A stretch of 33,692 bases of DNA from Desulfotignum sp. (GCA_011389835.1 JAABTO010000017.1:1-33692), one strand, 5' to 3'; numbered from the stretch's first letter, positions 17,803 through 27,051 are shown. Made by a program: numbers and translations. Notes: generated by a model not told the origin, from the letters alone.

Positions 17803-19104
17803 ATGGGAAAAACCATTGCAGAAAAAATTTTTGACGATCACCGGGTGGACCAGCCGTTTGCCGGCGTGAACGTGTTGCGCCTGGACCGGGTGTTCTGTCA
17901 TGAGATCACTACGCCCACCGCTATTCAGGATCTGAAGGCCCGGGGCAAGGACCGGGTGTTTGACCCGGGCAAAATCAAGGCGGTCATCGACCATGTGACC
18001 CCGGCCAAAGACTCGAAAACCGCGCTCCAGGGAAAGATCCTGCGGGACTGGGCCCGGCGCCACGGCATCATCGATTTCTTTGACATCGGCCGCAACGGGG
18101 TCTGTCATGCCCTGTTCCCGGAAAAAGGATTTGTCCGTCCCGGGTTTGTCATCATCATGGGGGATTCTCATACCTGCACCCACGGGGCATTTGGGGCCTT
18201 TGCCGCCGGCGTGGGCACCACCGACCTGGAAGTGGGGATTTTAAAAGGGGTGTGCGCCTTTAAACAGCCCGACACCCTGAAGATCGAGATCACCGGAGCG
18301 CTGCAGCCCGGGGTGTTTGCCAAGGATGTGATCCTGGAAGTGATCCGCCGGATCACCGTGAACGGGGCCACCAACCAGGTGATCGAGTTCTGCGGTCCGG
18401 TGGTGGATGCCATGTCCATGGAAGCCCGCATGACCCTGTCCAACATGGCGGTGGAGGCCGGTGCCACCTCGGGCATCTGCCGGCCGGATGCCGTGACCGT
18501 GGCATATCTGTGGCCCTTTATCAAAGATGAATACAAGGATCACAAAGCAGCCCTGGCCGATTATTCCCGGTATCTGCCGGATGAGGATGCTGTGTATGCC
18601 GGTCATGAAATCATCGATGTCACGGATCTGGTTCCGTTGACCACCTTCGGTTACAAACCGGACCATGTCAAACCGGTGTCCGACATGGTCGGCACCCCGG
18701 TGGATCAGGTCTATATCGGGTCCTGTACCAACGGCCGCATCCAGGACCTGCGGGTGGCGGCTCAGGTGGTGGCGGAAAAAAAAATAGCGGATTCTGTCCG
18801 GGCCATTGTGTCGCCGGCCACACCGGACGTGTTTGCCCAGGCCATGGAAGAGGGATTGATCAAGATTTTCATGGATGCGGGGTTCTGTGTCACCAATCCC
18901 ACCTGCGGGGCCTGTTTGGGGATGAGCAACGGGGTCCTGGCATCCGGTGAGGTGGCGGCCGCCACCACCAACCGAAATTTCAACGGCCGCATGGGCAAAG
19001 GCGGCATGGTGCATCTCATGAGCCCGGCCACGGCCGCGGCCACGGCCCTGACCGGCACCATCATCAATTCGTCCCTGTTTACCGGTCCGGCTCAGACAAA
19101 ATGA
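17803..19104 (+). CDS. leuC-like: Aconitase-superfamily hydro-lyase large subunit (3-isopropylmalate / homoaconitate dehydratase family)
   Basis: 433 aa; HVTPAKDSKTA, GDSHTCTHGAFGAFAAGVGTTDLE, YIGSCTNGRIQDLRVAAQV, NPTCGACLGMSNGVLASGEVAAATTNRNFNGRMG. Confidence 0.92.
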   Translation: MGKTIAEKIFDDHRVDQPFAGVNVLRLDRVFCHEITTPTAIQDLKARGKDRVFDPGKIKAVIDHVTPAKDSKTALQGKILRDWARRHGIIDFFDIGRNGVCHALFPEKGFVRPGFVIIMGDSHTCTHGAFGAFAAGVGTTDLEVGILKGVCAFKQPDTLKIEITGALQPGVFAKDVILEVIRRITVNGATNQVIEFCGPVVDAMSMEARMTLSNMAVEAGATSGICRPDAVTVAYLWPFIKDEYKDHKAALADYSRYLPDEDAVYAGHEIIDVTDLVPLTTFGYKPDHVKPVSDMVGTPVDQVYIGSCTNGRIQDLRVAAQVVAEKKIADSVRAIVSPATPDVFAQAMEEGLIKIFMDAGFCVTNPTCGACLGMSNGVLASGEVAAATTNRNFNGRMGKGGMVHLMSPATAAATALTGTIINSSLFTGPAQTK

Positions 19105-19130
19105 TCCAGCCAAACCATCAGGAGCCTGTC

Positions 19131-19655
19131 ATGAAAAAATTCAAAGGAACCGCCCTGTGTCTGGACCGGGCAGACATCAACACCGACGAGATTATTCCGG
19201 CCCGGTATCTGACGGAAATCGACAAGAGCGCCCTGGGGCCGCATCTTATGGAAGACCTGGAGTTGGAGGGCTTTGCTCCGCAAAAAGATCTGGCCGGCAT
19301 CGATGTGCTGGTGACCAGAGAAAATTTCGGTTGCGGTTCTTCCCGGGAACACGCCCCCTGGGCACTGGAAGCCAACGGCATCCGTGTGGTCATCGCCGAA
19401 AGTTTTGCCAGAATTTTTTACCAGAACATGTTCAACTGCGGCATGCTGGCCATCACCCTGGACAAGACGCAGATCGACCGTCTGTTTGAGTCTGCTGCCG
19501 AAAATTTTCTCAATATATCTGCAGATGTGGACACAGAAACGATCACTGTAACCGCCGGCCCGGATACCTTTACCCTCCCCTTTACCCTCACCGGGTTTGA
19601 AAAAGCCCTGGTCCAGGCCGGCGGGTGGGTGGAATACGCTGACCAGAACTATTGA
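19131..19655 (+). CDS. leuD-like: Aconitase-superfamily hydro-lyase small subunit (LeuD family)
   Basis: MKKFKGTALCLDRADINTDEIIPARYLTEIDKSALG...ENFGCGSSREHAPWALEANGIRVVIAESFARIFYQNMFNCGMLAI. ORF track start 19101 revised to 19131 (caggagcctgtcATG). Confidence 0.92.
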   Translation: MKKFKGTALCLDRADINTDEIIPARYLTEIDKSALGPHLMEDLELEGFAPQKDLAGIDVLVTRENFGCGSSREHAPWALEANGIRVVIAESFARIFYQNMFNCGMLAITLDKTQIDRLFESAAENFLNISADVDTETITVTAGPDTFTLPFTLTGFEKALVQAGGWVEYADQNY

Positions 19656-21013
19656 AGCGCTTTGCGGTCAATTTCGCTTCGGATCTGGGCATGTTTTTTT
19701 TCTGAGATCGGATAAAAACTGATGATGGCGATGGAAACGATATTGCACAGGCACGGCACCAGGGCATACAATGCCTTGAGCGTGAAGACCGTGGATGCGG
19801 TCTGTTCCACGTTGGGGCTGTACCCGGTCCGGCCTAAAAGCAGCAGTCCGATCCCGATCCCGAGCGCCGCAGCCAGCTTCTTGGCGATGGACCACAGCCC
19901 GATGTACCGCCCCTCCCGGCGCTGCCCGGTCAACAGCTGGTCATAGTCGATCACATCGGCCTGGATGGCAGACGGCAGCGCAAGTCCGGCGCCGAACCCG
20001 ATGCCGGATAAAAATACCAGCACCCCGTAGATACCGGCATCTCCCGGACCCAGAAAGAACACACCGCTGAAGGCGCCCGTGTTAATGATCATGGATATGA
20101 TCCACGCGCTTTTTTTGCCGATTTTCCGGGAAACCCCAATCCACAGCGGCAGAAATACAATACCGGTCAAAAAATAGATCAGCAGAAACATTTCTGCATT
20201 CCGGGCCTGGAGCACATATTCCACATAATACAGAATCAGGGTGGCCGGCAGGTTGCTGCCCAGGGCGCTGATGGTGTACCCGGCAATCAGAATCATGAAC
20301 GGCCTGTTTTTTAGCACATCTGAAAATCCTTTGAGCAGATGGTCTGTCATGCGGCGGGTGAATTTCTCTTTGATTCTATAGATGCAGACCAGCGAAAATA
20401 CAACGATCATGGGCGCAAATATATACGCCATGATGGAAAACCGCTCTTTTTCGGTGGGTATTATGCCGAAAGATGTCATTGCCGCATCGATCATAACAGG
20501 GGATGCGGCAGCCAGGAGTGTTCCCAGAATCAGAAATCCGTCCCTGACAGAAAACAGGACCGTTCTTTCATGGTAATCCGTGGTCATTTCAGGCCCCAGG
20601 GATTCATAAGGGATGGTGATCAGGGTCCAGAAAAAAAACAGGGCAAACAGCCAGAACCCGAAATACAATGTCATGGCATCTTGTGGCAGCACCGGCGGCC
20701 GGAACAGAAACAAAATGGACACGGCAAGTCCTAAGGCCCCGAGCGCGATATAGGGCCTGCGCCTGCCGAACGGGCTCGATGTTCTGTCTGACACATAACC
20801 GATCACCGGATCGGTTACCGCATCAAACAGCCGCACTGCCATCAGCAGCAATCCCACAGTGGATATATTCACCCCGATGGTGTCCGTATAAAATTTGGGC
20901 AGAAACACATACACGGGAATCCCGATCACCGCCAGAGACAGGGCGGGCAATGCATAGACAAACGTATCTCCCCATGATACCTGCCGTTCCCTGCCGATGA
21001 CTGTTTTTTTCAT
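19649..21013 (-). CDS. MFS transporter, GPH (melibiose/glycoside-pentoside-hexuronide) type
   Basis: MKKTVIGRERQVSWGDTFVYALPALSLAVIG...AVRLFDAVTDPVIGYVSDRTSSPFGRRRPYIALGALG. Start revised to 21013, overlapping the upstream stop by 1 nt. Confidence 0.88.
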   Translation of the reverse strand: MKKTVIGRERQVSWGDTFVYALPALSLAVIGIPVYVFLPKFYTDTIGVNISTVGLLLMAVRLFDAVTDPVIGYVSDRTSSPFGRRRPYIALGALGLAVSILFLFRPPVLPQDAMTLYFGFWLFALFFFWTLITIPYESLGPEMTTDYHERTVLFSVRDGFLILGTLLAAASPVMIDAAMTSFGIIPTEKERFSIMAYIFAPMIVVFSLVCIYRIKEKFTRRMTDHLLKGFSDVLKNRPFMILIAGYTISALGSNLPATLILYYVEYVLQARNAEMFLLIYFLTGIVFLPLWIGVSRKIGKKSAWIISMIINTGAFSGVFFLGPGDAGIYGVLVFLSGIGFGAGLALPSAIQADVIDYDQLLTGQRREGRYIGLWSIAKKLAAALGIGIGLLLLGRTGYSPNVEQTASTVFTLKALYALVPCLCNIVSIAIISFYPISEKKHAQIRSEIDRKALQ

Positions 21014-21594
21014 TATCGTTTTCCGAGCAGCTTGTCCCGGAATCCTTTGTCTATGGGATTGGCGCCGATCCATATGGAAAACACGGCCCGGGCAAATTCA
21101 TGGCCTTCGATGGTTCCAAGGGGCGTGGAATTGTAGGTCAGGACGGTCCCTGACTCCGGAATATAGGTCAATGCATACCGGTCTTTAGGCACGACATCCC
21201 TGTACAACCGGTTCAGGGCGGTAATTTTGGGCAAAAGGCGCTGAAATTCCGCATCACTGACAGACTCTCTGATCTTTTTTTCAGTGGCCCGGGCAAAATC
21301 CTCCGCCGATATGGCAACCCGGTATTCCAGCACCAGATGTTTGGGGATATCCTCCAGTGCCCGGGACCCGTCTGCGGTTTCGGGAAGATAAAACGCACCG
21401 GTATACGCATCTATGAAAAACATATATCTAAGCAGTGCCGCGCCTTTTAGATGAAGACGGGTCTGACTGACTGTCACTGTATTTGAAAATGTCGTACCGT
21501 CCACCACGGTGACCGCTGCATGAGCGGTTCCACATACAGAAAAAAACAAGAATGCCCCTGCAGTGACAAGCAGTATCTTGCGCTGAAATTTCAT
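21013..21594 (-). CDS. Chalcone isomerase-like domain protein with N-terminal signal peptide
   Basis: 193 aa; signal-like MKFQRKILLVTAGAFLFFSVCGTAHA, then LHLKGAALLRYMFFIDAYTGAFYLPE...KHLVLEYRVAISAEDFARATEKKI typical of bacterial chalcone-isomerase-like proteins. Confidence 0.78.
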   Translation of the reverse strand: MKFQRKILLVTAGAFLFFSVCGTAHAAVTVVDGTTFSNTVTVSQTRLHLKGAALLRYMFFIDAYTGAFYLPETADGSRALEDIPKHLVLEYRVAISAEDFARATEKKIRESVSDAEFQRLLPKITALNRLYRDVVPKDRYALTYIPESGTVLTYNSTPLGTIEGHEFARAVFSIWIGANPIDKGFRDKLLGKR

Positions 21595-21625
21595 TGAATA
21601 CCCGCTTTCCTTAGATGCTATATTG

Positions 21626-22684
21626 TCACGGTAGACTGGAGATCAGACCCTGTAATTTATGCCACAGGGCCTGTCTTTCTTTATCAGACGCTGCCGTGCC
21701 GGGGAAAACCACTGTTTCATGGGGACGTCTGTCCAGCCAGAACCGCCCGGTGGACTGTCCGGCTTTTTTTGACAAAGCAAGCCAGACAATGGTATCAGCC
21801 CCCTGATCAGGCGTTCTCAATAGTTTGTTCACCAGGGCATGGAATTCCGGGAGCGCCCGTTTGATACCCGGTGTATCTACCCAGCCTGGATGCATGGCAT
21901 GAACTCTTATCCCGTCTTTATGCAGCTGATCCGCCCAGATCCGGGTCAGCATGACAACGCCTCTTTTGGCCCGGGCATATGCTTTCGAACCGTTGTAAAG
22001 TTCCTGTTTGTTTTCAAGATCATGGACTGCAATTTTCTGGGTATACATGCCGCCGGAGGCCACATTGATGATCCTTGCGCCGGGAGAACGGGCAAGCGTT
22101 TTTTTCAACAGCTCTGTCAGGTAAAAAACTCCCAGCAGGTCGGTGGCAAATGTCTGCTCAAATCCTTCGGATGTTTCTTTGCGTTCATTGAACAAAGCCC
22201 CGGCATTGTTGATCAGTATATCGATGGACTTCTTTGAGTCCCGCAGCTGTTTGGCCACCTGTTTGATATCCTGCATCAGGCTCAGGTCCGCCAGCAGATA
22301 ATCCACATGGGGATTTCCGGTCTTTTCCATGATTTCCTGCTGCACCTGCTGCGCTTTTTTTTCGTTCCTGGCAACAATCGTGAGAAACGCTTTTTTTTCT
22401 GCAAGCATGAGGGCGGCCGCCTTTCCAATACCGGATGTGCCCCCTGTCAACACCACGTTTCTGCCGTAAAGCGTACCGATCGGCTCCGTCCAGAACCGCC
22501 GGCTCAAGTCGTATCCGAACCGGCTGAACAGCAGCATTCCCGGCACTATGGCATGGTCTGCCAGATAATCCAGCCAGCCGGCGCCGGAACCTGAGTCTTT
22601 TTTTCTGGGGGCCGCATATTTCGTGTTCCCGGCGTCATGAACAGACCCGGTTTTTCTGTGATTTTCCATTGGACCGCCTTTCAC
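21626..22684 (-). CDS. Short-chain dehydrogenase/reductase
   Basis: 352 aa; NVVLTGGTSGIGKAAALMLAEKKA, DILINNAGALF, YNGSKAYARAKRGVVML. Confidence 0.9.
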   Translation of the reverse strand: MKGGPMENHRKTGSVHDAGNTKYAAPRKKDSGSGAGWLDYLADHAIVPGMLLFSRFGYDLSRRFWTEPIGTLYGRNVVLTGGTSGIGKAAALMLAEKKAFLTIVARNEKKAQQVQQEIMEKTGNPHVDYLLADLSLMQDIKQVAKQLRDSKKSIDILINNAGALFNERKETSEGFEQTFATDLLGVFYLTELLKKTLARSPGARIINVASGGMYTQKIAVHDLENKQELYNGSKAYARAKRGVVMLTRIWADQLHKDGIRVHAMHPGWVDTPGIKRALPEFHALVNKLLRTPDQGADTIVWLALSKKAGQSTGRFWLDRRPHETVVFPGTAASDKERQALWHKLQGLISSLP

Positions 22685-22802
22685 TGAACCTGACTGTTAT
22701 ACATACACATTATAATTGACACATTTTTTCAGACTTCAATACCGGAAAAACATGCTTATCGTATTTATGTTTGAAATTTGTAAACAATCAGGGAGACTGA
22801 CA

Positions 22803-23702
22803 ATGATTCGATTTGGCCTGTGCTGTGTATTCAGGGAACACCCAGTGAAATTTCGCAAAACCACGGCAGCATATCTGTCCCGGTTTCCTGAAGAGGACCA
22901 AAAAAGCCGTCTGGCCCGGCTGTGTGACGGCAATGCACAAAGCCTTTTAAAAGCCCTGACATTCTGCCACGAAAACGGGATCGGATCCTTCCGGATCAAC
23001 AGCCAGATTCTGCCGTTGAAGACCCATCCGGACACGGGGTATGACATATACGAGCTTCCCGGCTCAGAAGACATCATCGCCGCGTTCAGGGCCTGTGGTG
23101 AGTATTGCCTGACACATGACATCCGGACCACCTTCCACCCGGACCAGTTCATCATTTTGTCATCACCCAATCCGGAGGTGGTCCAAAGGTCCGTGGCAGA
23201 TCTGGTCTACCAGGCCCAGGTGGCCGAATGGGTGAATGCCGATGTGATCAACATTCATGCCGGCGGGGTTTATGGGGATAAACCATCTGCTTTATCCCGC
23301 CTGGCAGCCGTCGTTGAGACACTGCCGGATCCGGTCAGGAAAAGACTGACTTTTGAAAATGACGACAGAAGCTATACCCCCCGGGATCTGTTTCCTGTGT
23401 GCAGAGACCTCAAAATCCCCCTGGTGTATGACGTACACCACCACCGGTGCCTTCCGGACGGCCTGACAGTTGAAGCGGCCACAGAACAAAGCCTGAAAAC
23501 CTGGGACCGGGAGCCCTTGTTTCACCTGTCCTCTCCCAAAGACGGCTGGTCCGGGCCCGACCCCAGAAAGCACCATGATTATATCGACATCCATGACCTG
23601 CCCAAAGACTGGCGGTCCATGGATATTACCGTGGAAGTAGAAGCAAAGGCCAAAGAACTGGCCATAAAAAAATTGATGGCAGAACTAAAGAAGGTCCCGT
23701 GA
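22803..23702 (+). CDS. uvsE: UV damage endonuclease UvsE/UvdE-like
   Basis: MIRFGLCCVFREHPVKFRKTTAAYL...FRINSQILPLKTHP...TTFHPDQFIILSSPNPEVVQRSVADLVYQA...INIHAGGVYGDK...LTFENDDRSYTP...YDVHHHRC. Start moved to 22803. Confidence 0.88.
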   Translation: MIRFGLCCVFREHPVKFRKTTAAYLSRFPEEDQKSRLARLCDGNAQSLLKALTFCHENGIGSFRINSQILPLKTHPDTGYDIYELPGSEDIIAAFRACGEYCLTHDIRTTFHPDQFIILSSPNPEVVQRSVADLVYQAQVAEWVNADVINIHAGGVYGDKPSALSRLAAVVETLPDPVRKRLTFENDDRSYTPRDLFPVCRDLKIPLVYDVHHHRCLPDGLTVEAATEQSLKTWDREPLFHLSSPKDGWSGPDPRKHHDYIDIHDLPKDWRSMDITVEVEAKAKELAIKKLMAELKKVP

Positions 23703-23727
23703 AACCCGGTCTCCTGAGTATTGACGC

Positions 23728-24196
23728 TTATTCCATGACATACCGGGGATAGGACTGTTTGGCGGCCCGGGCTGCCTCCGGATCGATATTCAGGGTCAGG
23801 AGCCACTGCCGCTGGTCGGTCAGGCCCGGCACCGCGCCTCTTTCCGGTTCGATGACCCAGCCGGCCCCGCCGAAATCCTCTCCCGGCACATTGGGGCCGT
23901 TGAAGTTGGAGGACAGGCAGAAGGCCCCTGCCACAATGGCGGCGGCCCGACCGCCGGGCACCCAGATATCCTCTTTGGATGCAGGTGTGGCACGGGGACA
24001 TATCAGAATATCCACCCCTTGATTCTTGTATTCCCTGGCCCGGTCCGTGAACCACAGGTCCGTGCAGATCATGAAACCGATGCGCACCCCGTCCACCTGG
24101 ACCGCCTGGAACCGGCCGTTGCCCCGCTGGTACCAGCGGGCCTCGAAATAGCCGGGTCCAGTTGTTGGGCAGTTCACATACGGTCACCTTCATCAT
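23728..24196 (-). pseudogene. Carbon-nitrogen hydrolase (nitrilase) pseudogene with apparent internal deletion
   Basis: C-terminal nitrilase half (FMICTDLWFTDRAREYKNQGVDILICPRATP...GRAAAIVAGAFCLSSNFNG) preceded within about 25 nt, in another frame, by an RBS and N-terminus-like MMKVTVCELPNN (ATG at 24196/24193); the usual segment between them is missing. Confidence 0.7.
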
Positions 24197-24511
24197 TTCT
24201 CCATCATTTCTCGAATTTTTTTTGTCAGACCCGGACCCGCTATCCAATGACATGATTTTTTACAGGGAACTGTCAGCTAAATCAAGCGGAAATGATTGTT
24301 GCTGTGCCGTTAATCGACACTTACCGGGATCGCCAGTAACATTGACTTTTATAAAAAGGTGTGAAAATAAACAATTTCAGGACGGGAATATTGACACCCA
24401 TTTTCTGGAACAGATGGACAAGTTGGAAAAAACTGTCCTGATGCCAATAGCGGTTATGCCCTGACGGCACCATCACCATCCGGCGGCATCACCGATATAA
24501 GGAATTTTAAT

Positions 24512-25636
24512 ATGAAACTGGAACCGTTCAGGCTTGAACGCTACTTTGCAACACATGAATTTTCCGCGTCTTATCTGCTGTGTACTTCGGATTGCGAAAG
24601 CATGGAACTGCGGGAGCTGCTGTCACTCAAACCGGATGCACAGGAACGGTTCCTCTCGCTCTGGCTCGGCTACACGGAATCATCAGGCGATCCAGTGCTG
24701 CGGCAGGCGGTGGCAGCACTGTATGAAAATATCATTGCCGACCACGTGCTTGTGCATGCCGGGGCAGAGGAAGCGATCTTCAATTTCATGAATGTGGCCC
24801 TTGGCTCCGGGGATCATGTCATCGTGCAGGGGCCCTGCTATCAGTCTCTTGCTGAAGTGGGCCGGAGTATCGGTGCTGAAGTTTCCCAATGGCGGGGGAA
24901 TCCGGCACACCACTGGGAACTGGATCTTGGCGTGCTCCGGACATTGCTGACCCCCCGAACCAAAGTGGTGGTGGTCAATTTTCCCCACAACCCCACCGGT
25001 TTTCTGCCGGGTCCCGAATTCATTCACGAACTGTCAAAATTTTCTGAAAAGCACGGCTTTATTATTTTTTCTGATGAAGTTTACCGGGGCCTTGAAATGG
25101 ATCCGTCAGACCGTCTGCCGGCTTTCGCGGATATCAATGACCGGGCCGTGTCTCTGGGGGTCATGTCCAAAACTTTTGGCCTGGCCGGCCTGAGAATCGG
25201 CTGGGTTGCCACCCGGAATACCCGTATCTTCAATGAAATGTCTGCATTCAAGGATTACACCACCATCTGTAACAGTGCGCCAAGTGAGTTTCTGGCCACC
25301 ATTGCATTACAAAACGCCGAAACAATCGCCGAACGCAATATCCGGATCATTCAAAAAAACCTTGATCATCTGGACCGCTTTTTTACCGACCATGCCGATC
25401 TGTTCCAGTGGTATCGGCCCAAAGCCGGTTCGGTCGCGTTTCCCATTCTGCTGAAAGGACCGGTGCAAGAATTCTGCACGGATCTTGTGGAAAAAGCCGG
25501 CATTCTGCTGTTACCGGGTACCCTTTACAATGAAGGGTCGAACGCATTCCGCGTTGGGTTCGGCCGGAAAAATGTCCCGGAGGTTCTTGAGAAATTCGAT
25601 GCCTATCTGAAAAAGAGACCCCTTAAAGATCTTTGA
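24512..25636 (+). CDS. Class I/II fold-type I PLP-dependent aminotransferase
   Basis: 374 aa; VHAGAEEAIFNFMNVALGSGDHVIVQGPCYQS, VVVNFPHNPTG, FSDEVYRGLE, SLGVMSKTFGLAGLRIGWV. Confidence 0.9.
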   Translation: MKLEPFRLERYFATHEFSASYLLCTSDCESMELRELLSLKPDAQERFLSLWLGYTESSGDPVLRQAVAALYENIIADHVLVHAGAEEAIFNFMNVALGSGDHVIVQGPCYQSLAEVGRSIGAEVSQWRGNPAHHWELDLGVLRTLLTPRTKVVVVNFPHNPTGFLPGPEFIHELSKFSEKHGFIIFSDEVYRGLEMDPSDRLPAFADINDRAVSLGVMSKTFGLAGLRIGWVATRNTRIFNEMSAFKDYTTICNSAPSEFLATIALQNAETIAERNIRIIQKNLDHLDRFFTDHADLFQWYRPKAGSVAFPILLKGPVQEFCTDLVEKAGILLLPGTLYNEGSNAFRVGFGRKNVPEVLEKFDAYLKKRPLKDL

Positions 25637-25806
25637 TCCCTATTCCACCAGGGCCGCGCAGCAAAGATGAAAACGGCATCATGCGCCTTTACATGTCGCA
25701 TTCCTGCGATTCCCGATTCCGAAAAAAACAATTTTTTAAACAAAATCCGGCTTTAACTGTCTTTAATTGATGAATATTCAAACACATTCTCATTTTCATT
25801 CCAAAC

Positions 25807-25822
25807 TGGCATATGGTTTGCA
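25807..25822 (+). promoter_or_regulatory. sigma54 (-24/-12) promoter
   Basis: TGGCATATGGTTTGCA: GG-N10-GC spacing exact and TGGCA/TTGCA core intact; 73 nt before the CGGC-domain ATG. Confidence 0.75.
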
Positions 25823-25894
25823 ATCCAATAACGGAGATATCGCTTTGGTATCAACAAACGGCTGTTTTATGATGAAAGGGTAAAAGGAAAAAAC

Positions 25895-26260
25895 ATGGAA
25901 AAAATACTGATTGTCGGATGTAAAAAAGCCATGGATGATGTCTGCATCGGGTGCAGCAGATGCCTGGTGGGGTTCAACAGAAAAGCGGGTGAATTCAATC
26001 GATACAAAGACACGGATGCTGAAATCACAGGGCTGCTGAACTGCGGGGACTGCCCCGGCGCGACCATTGTGACGCGCCTGGCCCAGGTAAACCTCTGGAA
26101 CTCCCCCATGGGAGAAAAAGTCACAAAGATTCATATCGGCCCGTGCATCACAGATCACTGTCCCCACAAAGATGTGATCGTCAATAAAATTAAAGCCAAA
26201 GCCGGTGTCGAAGTGATCGAAGGCGCCCATCCCTACAAACCGGATAATATCTTTGCCTGA
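25895..26260 (+). CDS. CGGC-domain cysteine-rich protein
   Basis: 121 aa; GCKKAMDDVCIGCSRCLVGFNRK, LLNCGDCPGATIVTRL, GPCITDHCPH. Confidence 0.8.
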   Translation: MEKILIVGCKKAMDDVCIGCSRCLVGFNRKAGEFNRYKDTDAEITGLLNCGDCPGATIVTRLAQVNLWNSPMGEKVTKIHIGPCITDHCPHKDVIVNKIKAKAGVEVIEGAHPYKPDNIFA

Positions 26261-26279
26261 TTGTTAAAGGAGAGATCCC

Positions 26280-26534
26280 ATGCCTTTGTTTGATTTTATA
26301 TGTAATGACTGCGGCCGGGTCAGCGAACTGCTCATTGTTCAAACCGGGGATGAACCCAGGTGCACCGCCTGCAAAAGCACCAACCTGAGCAAACAGATAT
26401 CAGCCCATTCCGCCATGTCCGGCCCGGCAAAAATGAGAAAACCCGGGCTGGGAGATACAGCCTGCTGCGGCTCTACACCCGGTCAGGCTTCTGGATGCGC
26501 AGGTCCTGGAAGCTGCTGTGGCAAGGCGTTCTGA
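26280..26534 (+). CDS. FmdB-family zinc ribbon protein with cysteine-rich C-terminal tail
   Basis: 84 aa; MPLFDFICNDCGRVSELLI...CTACKSTNLSK and tail CCGSTPGQASGCAGPGSCCGKAF. Confidence 0.85.
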   Translation: MPLFDFICNDCGRVSELLIVQTGDEPRCTACKSTNLSKQISAHSAMSGPAKMRKPGLGDTACCGSTPGQASGCAGPGSCCGKAF

Positions 26535-26536
26535 CC

Positions 26537-26977
26537 ATGGATAAACTGGATGCATTTTTGGATAATCTTCAGAATGAAATTTTCGAAGAAGCCAGGCAGG
26601 CGCTTGGTGAAAAAGGATTCCAGCGGTGGCGGAACCCCAGATTCGGCGGCCGGATGGAAAATCCTGACGGCCATGGCCGTGTGACCGGGGAATGCGGAGA
26701 TACCATGGAAATCTTTTTGAAGTTTAAGGACAACCGGGTATCTCACGCCTCCTATGTCACGAACGGGTGCGCTTCCAGTGCCATTAGCGGATCCTTTGCC
26801 GCCGAACTGACCCTGGGAAAAGACCCGGATGAACTCACAGACATTACAGATGAAACGGTCCTGGAAACCATTGGCAGATTACCGGAAAAGGACCAGCACT
26901 GTGCCGGTCTTGCCGCAAGGACCGTCCAGGACGCACTGAATGATTACATGATCCGGCATCGGGACTGCAAACAATAA
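26537..26977 (+). CDS. NifU-like iron-sulfur scaffold domain protein
   Basis: MDKLDAFLDNLQNEIFEEARQALGEKGFQRWRNPRFGGRM...SYVTNGCASSAISGSFAAELTLGK...KDQHCAGLAARTVQDAL; start revised to 26537. Confidence 0.8.
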   Translation: MDKLDAFLDNLQNEIFEEARQALGEKGFQRWRNPRFGGRMENPDGHGRVTGECGDTMEIFLKFKDNRVSHASYVTNGCASSAISGSFAAELTLGKDPDELTDITDETVLETIGRLPEKDQHCAGLAARTVQDALNDYMIRHRDCKQ

Positions 26978-27006
26978 CGCTCCCAATGTAAGGAACGTGT
27001 GGTGCC

Positions 27007-27035
27007 GATTCCGGAGGTGAAAGTCCTCCGGAATC
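27007..27035. terminator. Bidirectional hairpin between convergent genes
   Basis: GATTCCGGAGG-TGAAAGT-CCTCCGGAATC, perfect 11-bp stem between convergent NifU-like and M23-like genes. Confidence 0.65.
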
Positions 27036-27051
27036 ATTGACGGGTTGTCTG

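Noticed and set aside
18241-19113. 290-aa minus-strand ORF opposite the LeuC-like gene
   Set aside because: Composition is His/Gly/Arg-rich without domain signatures; LeuC-like reading is unambiguous.
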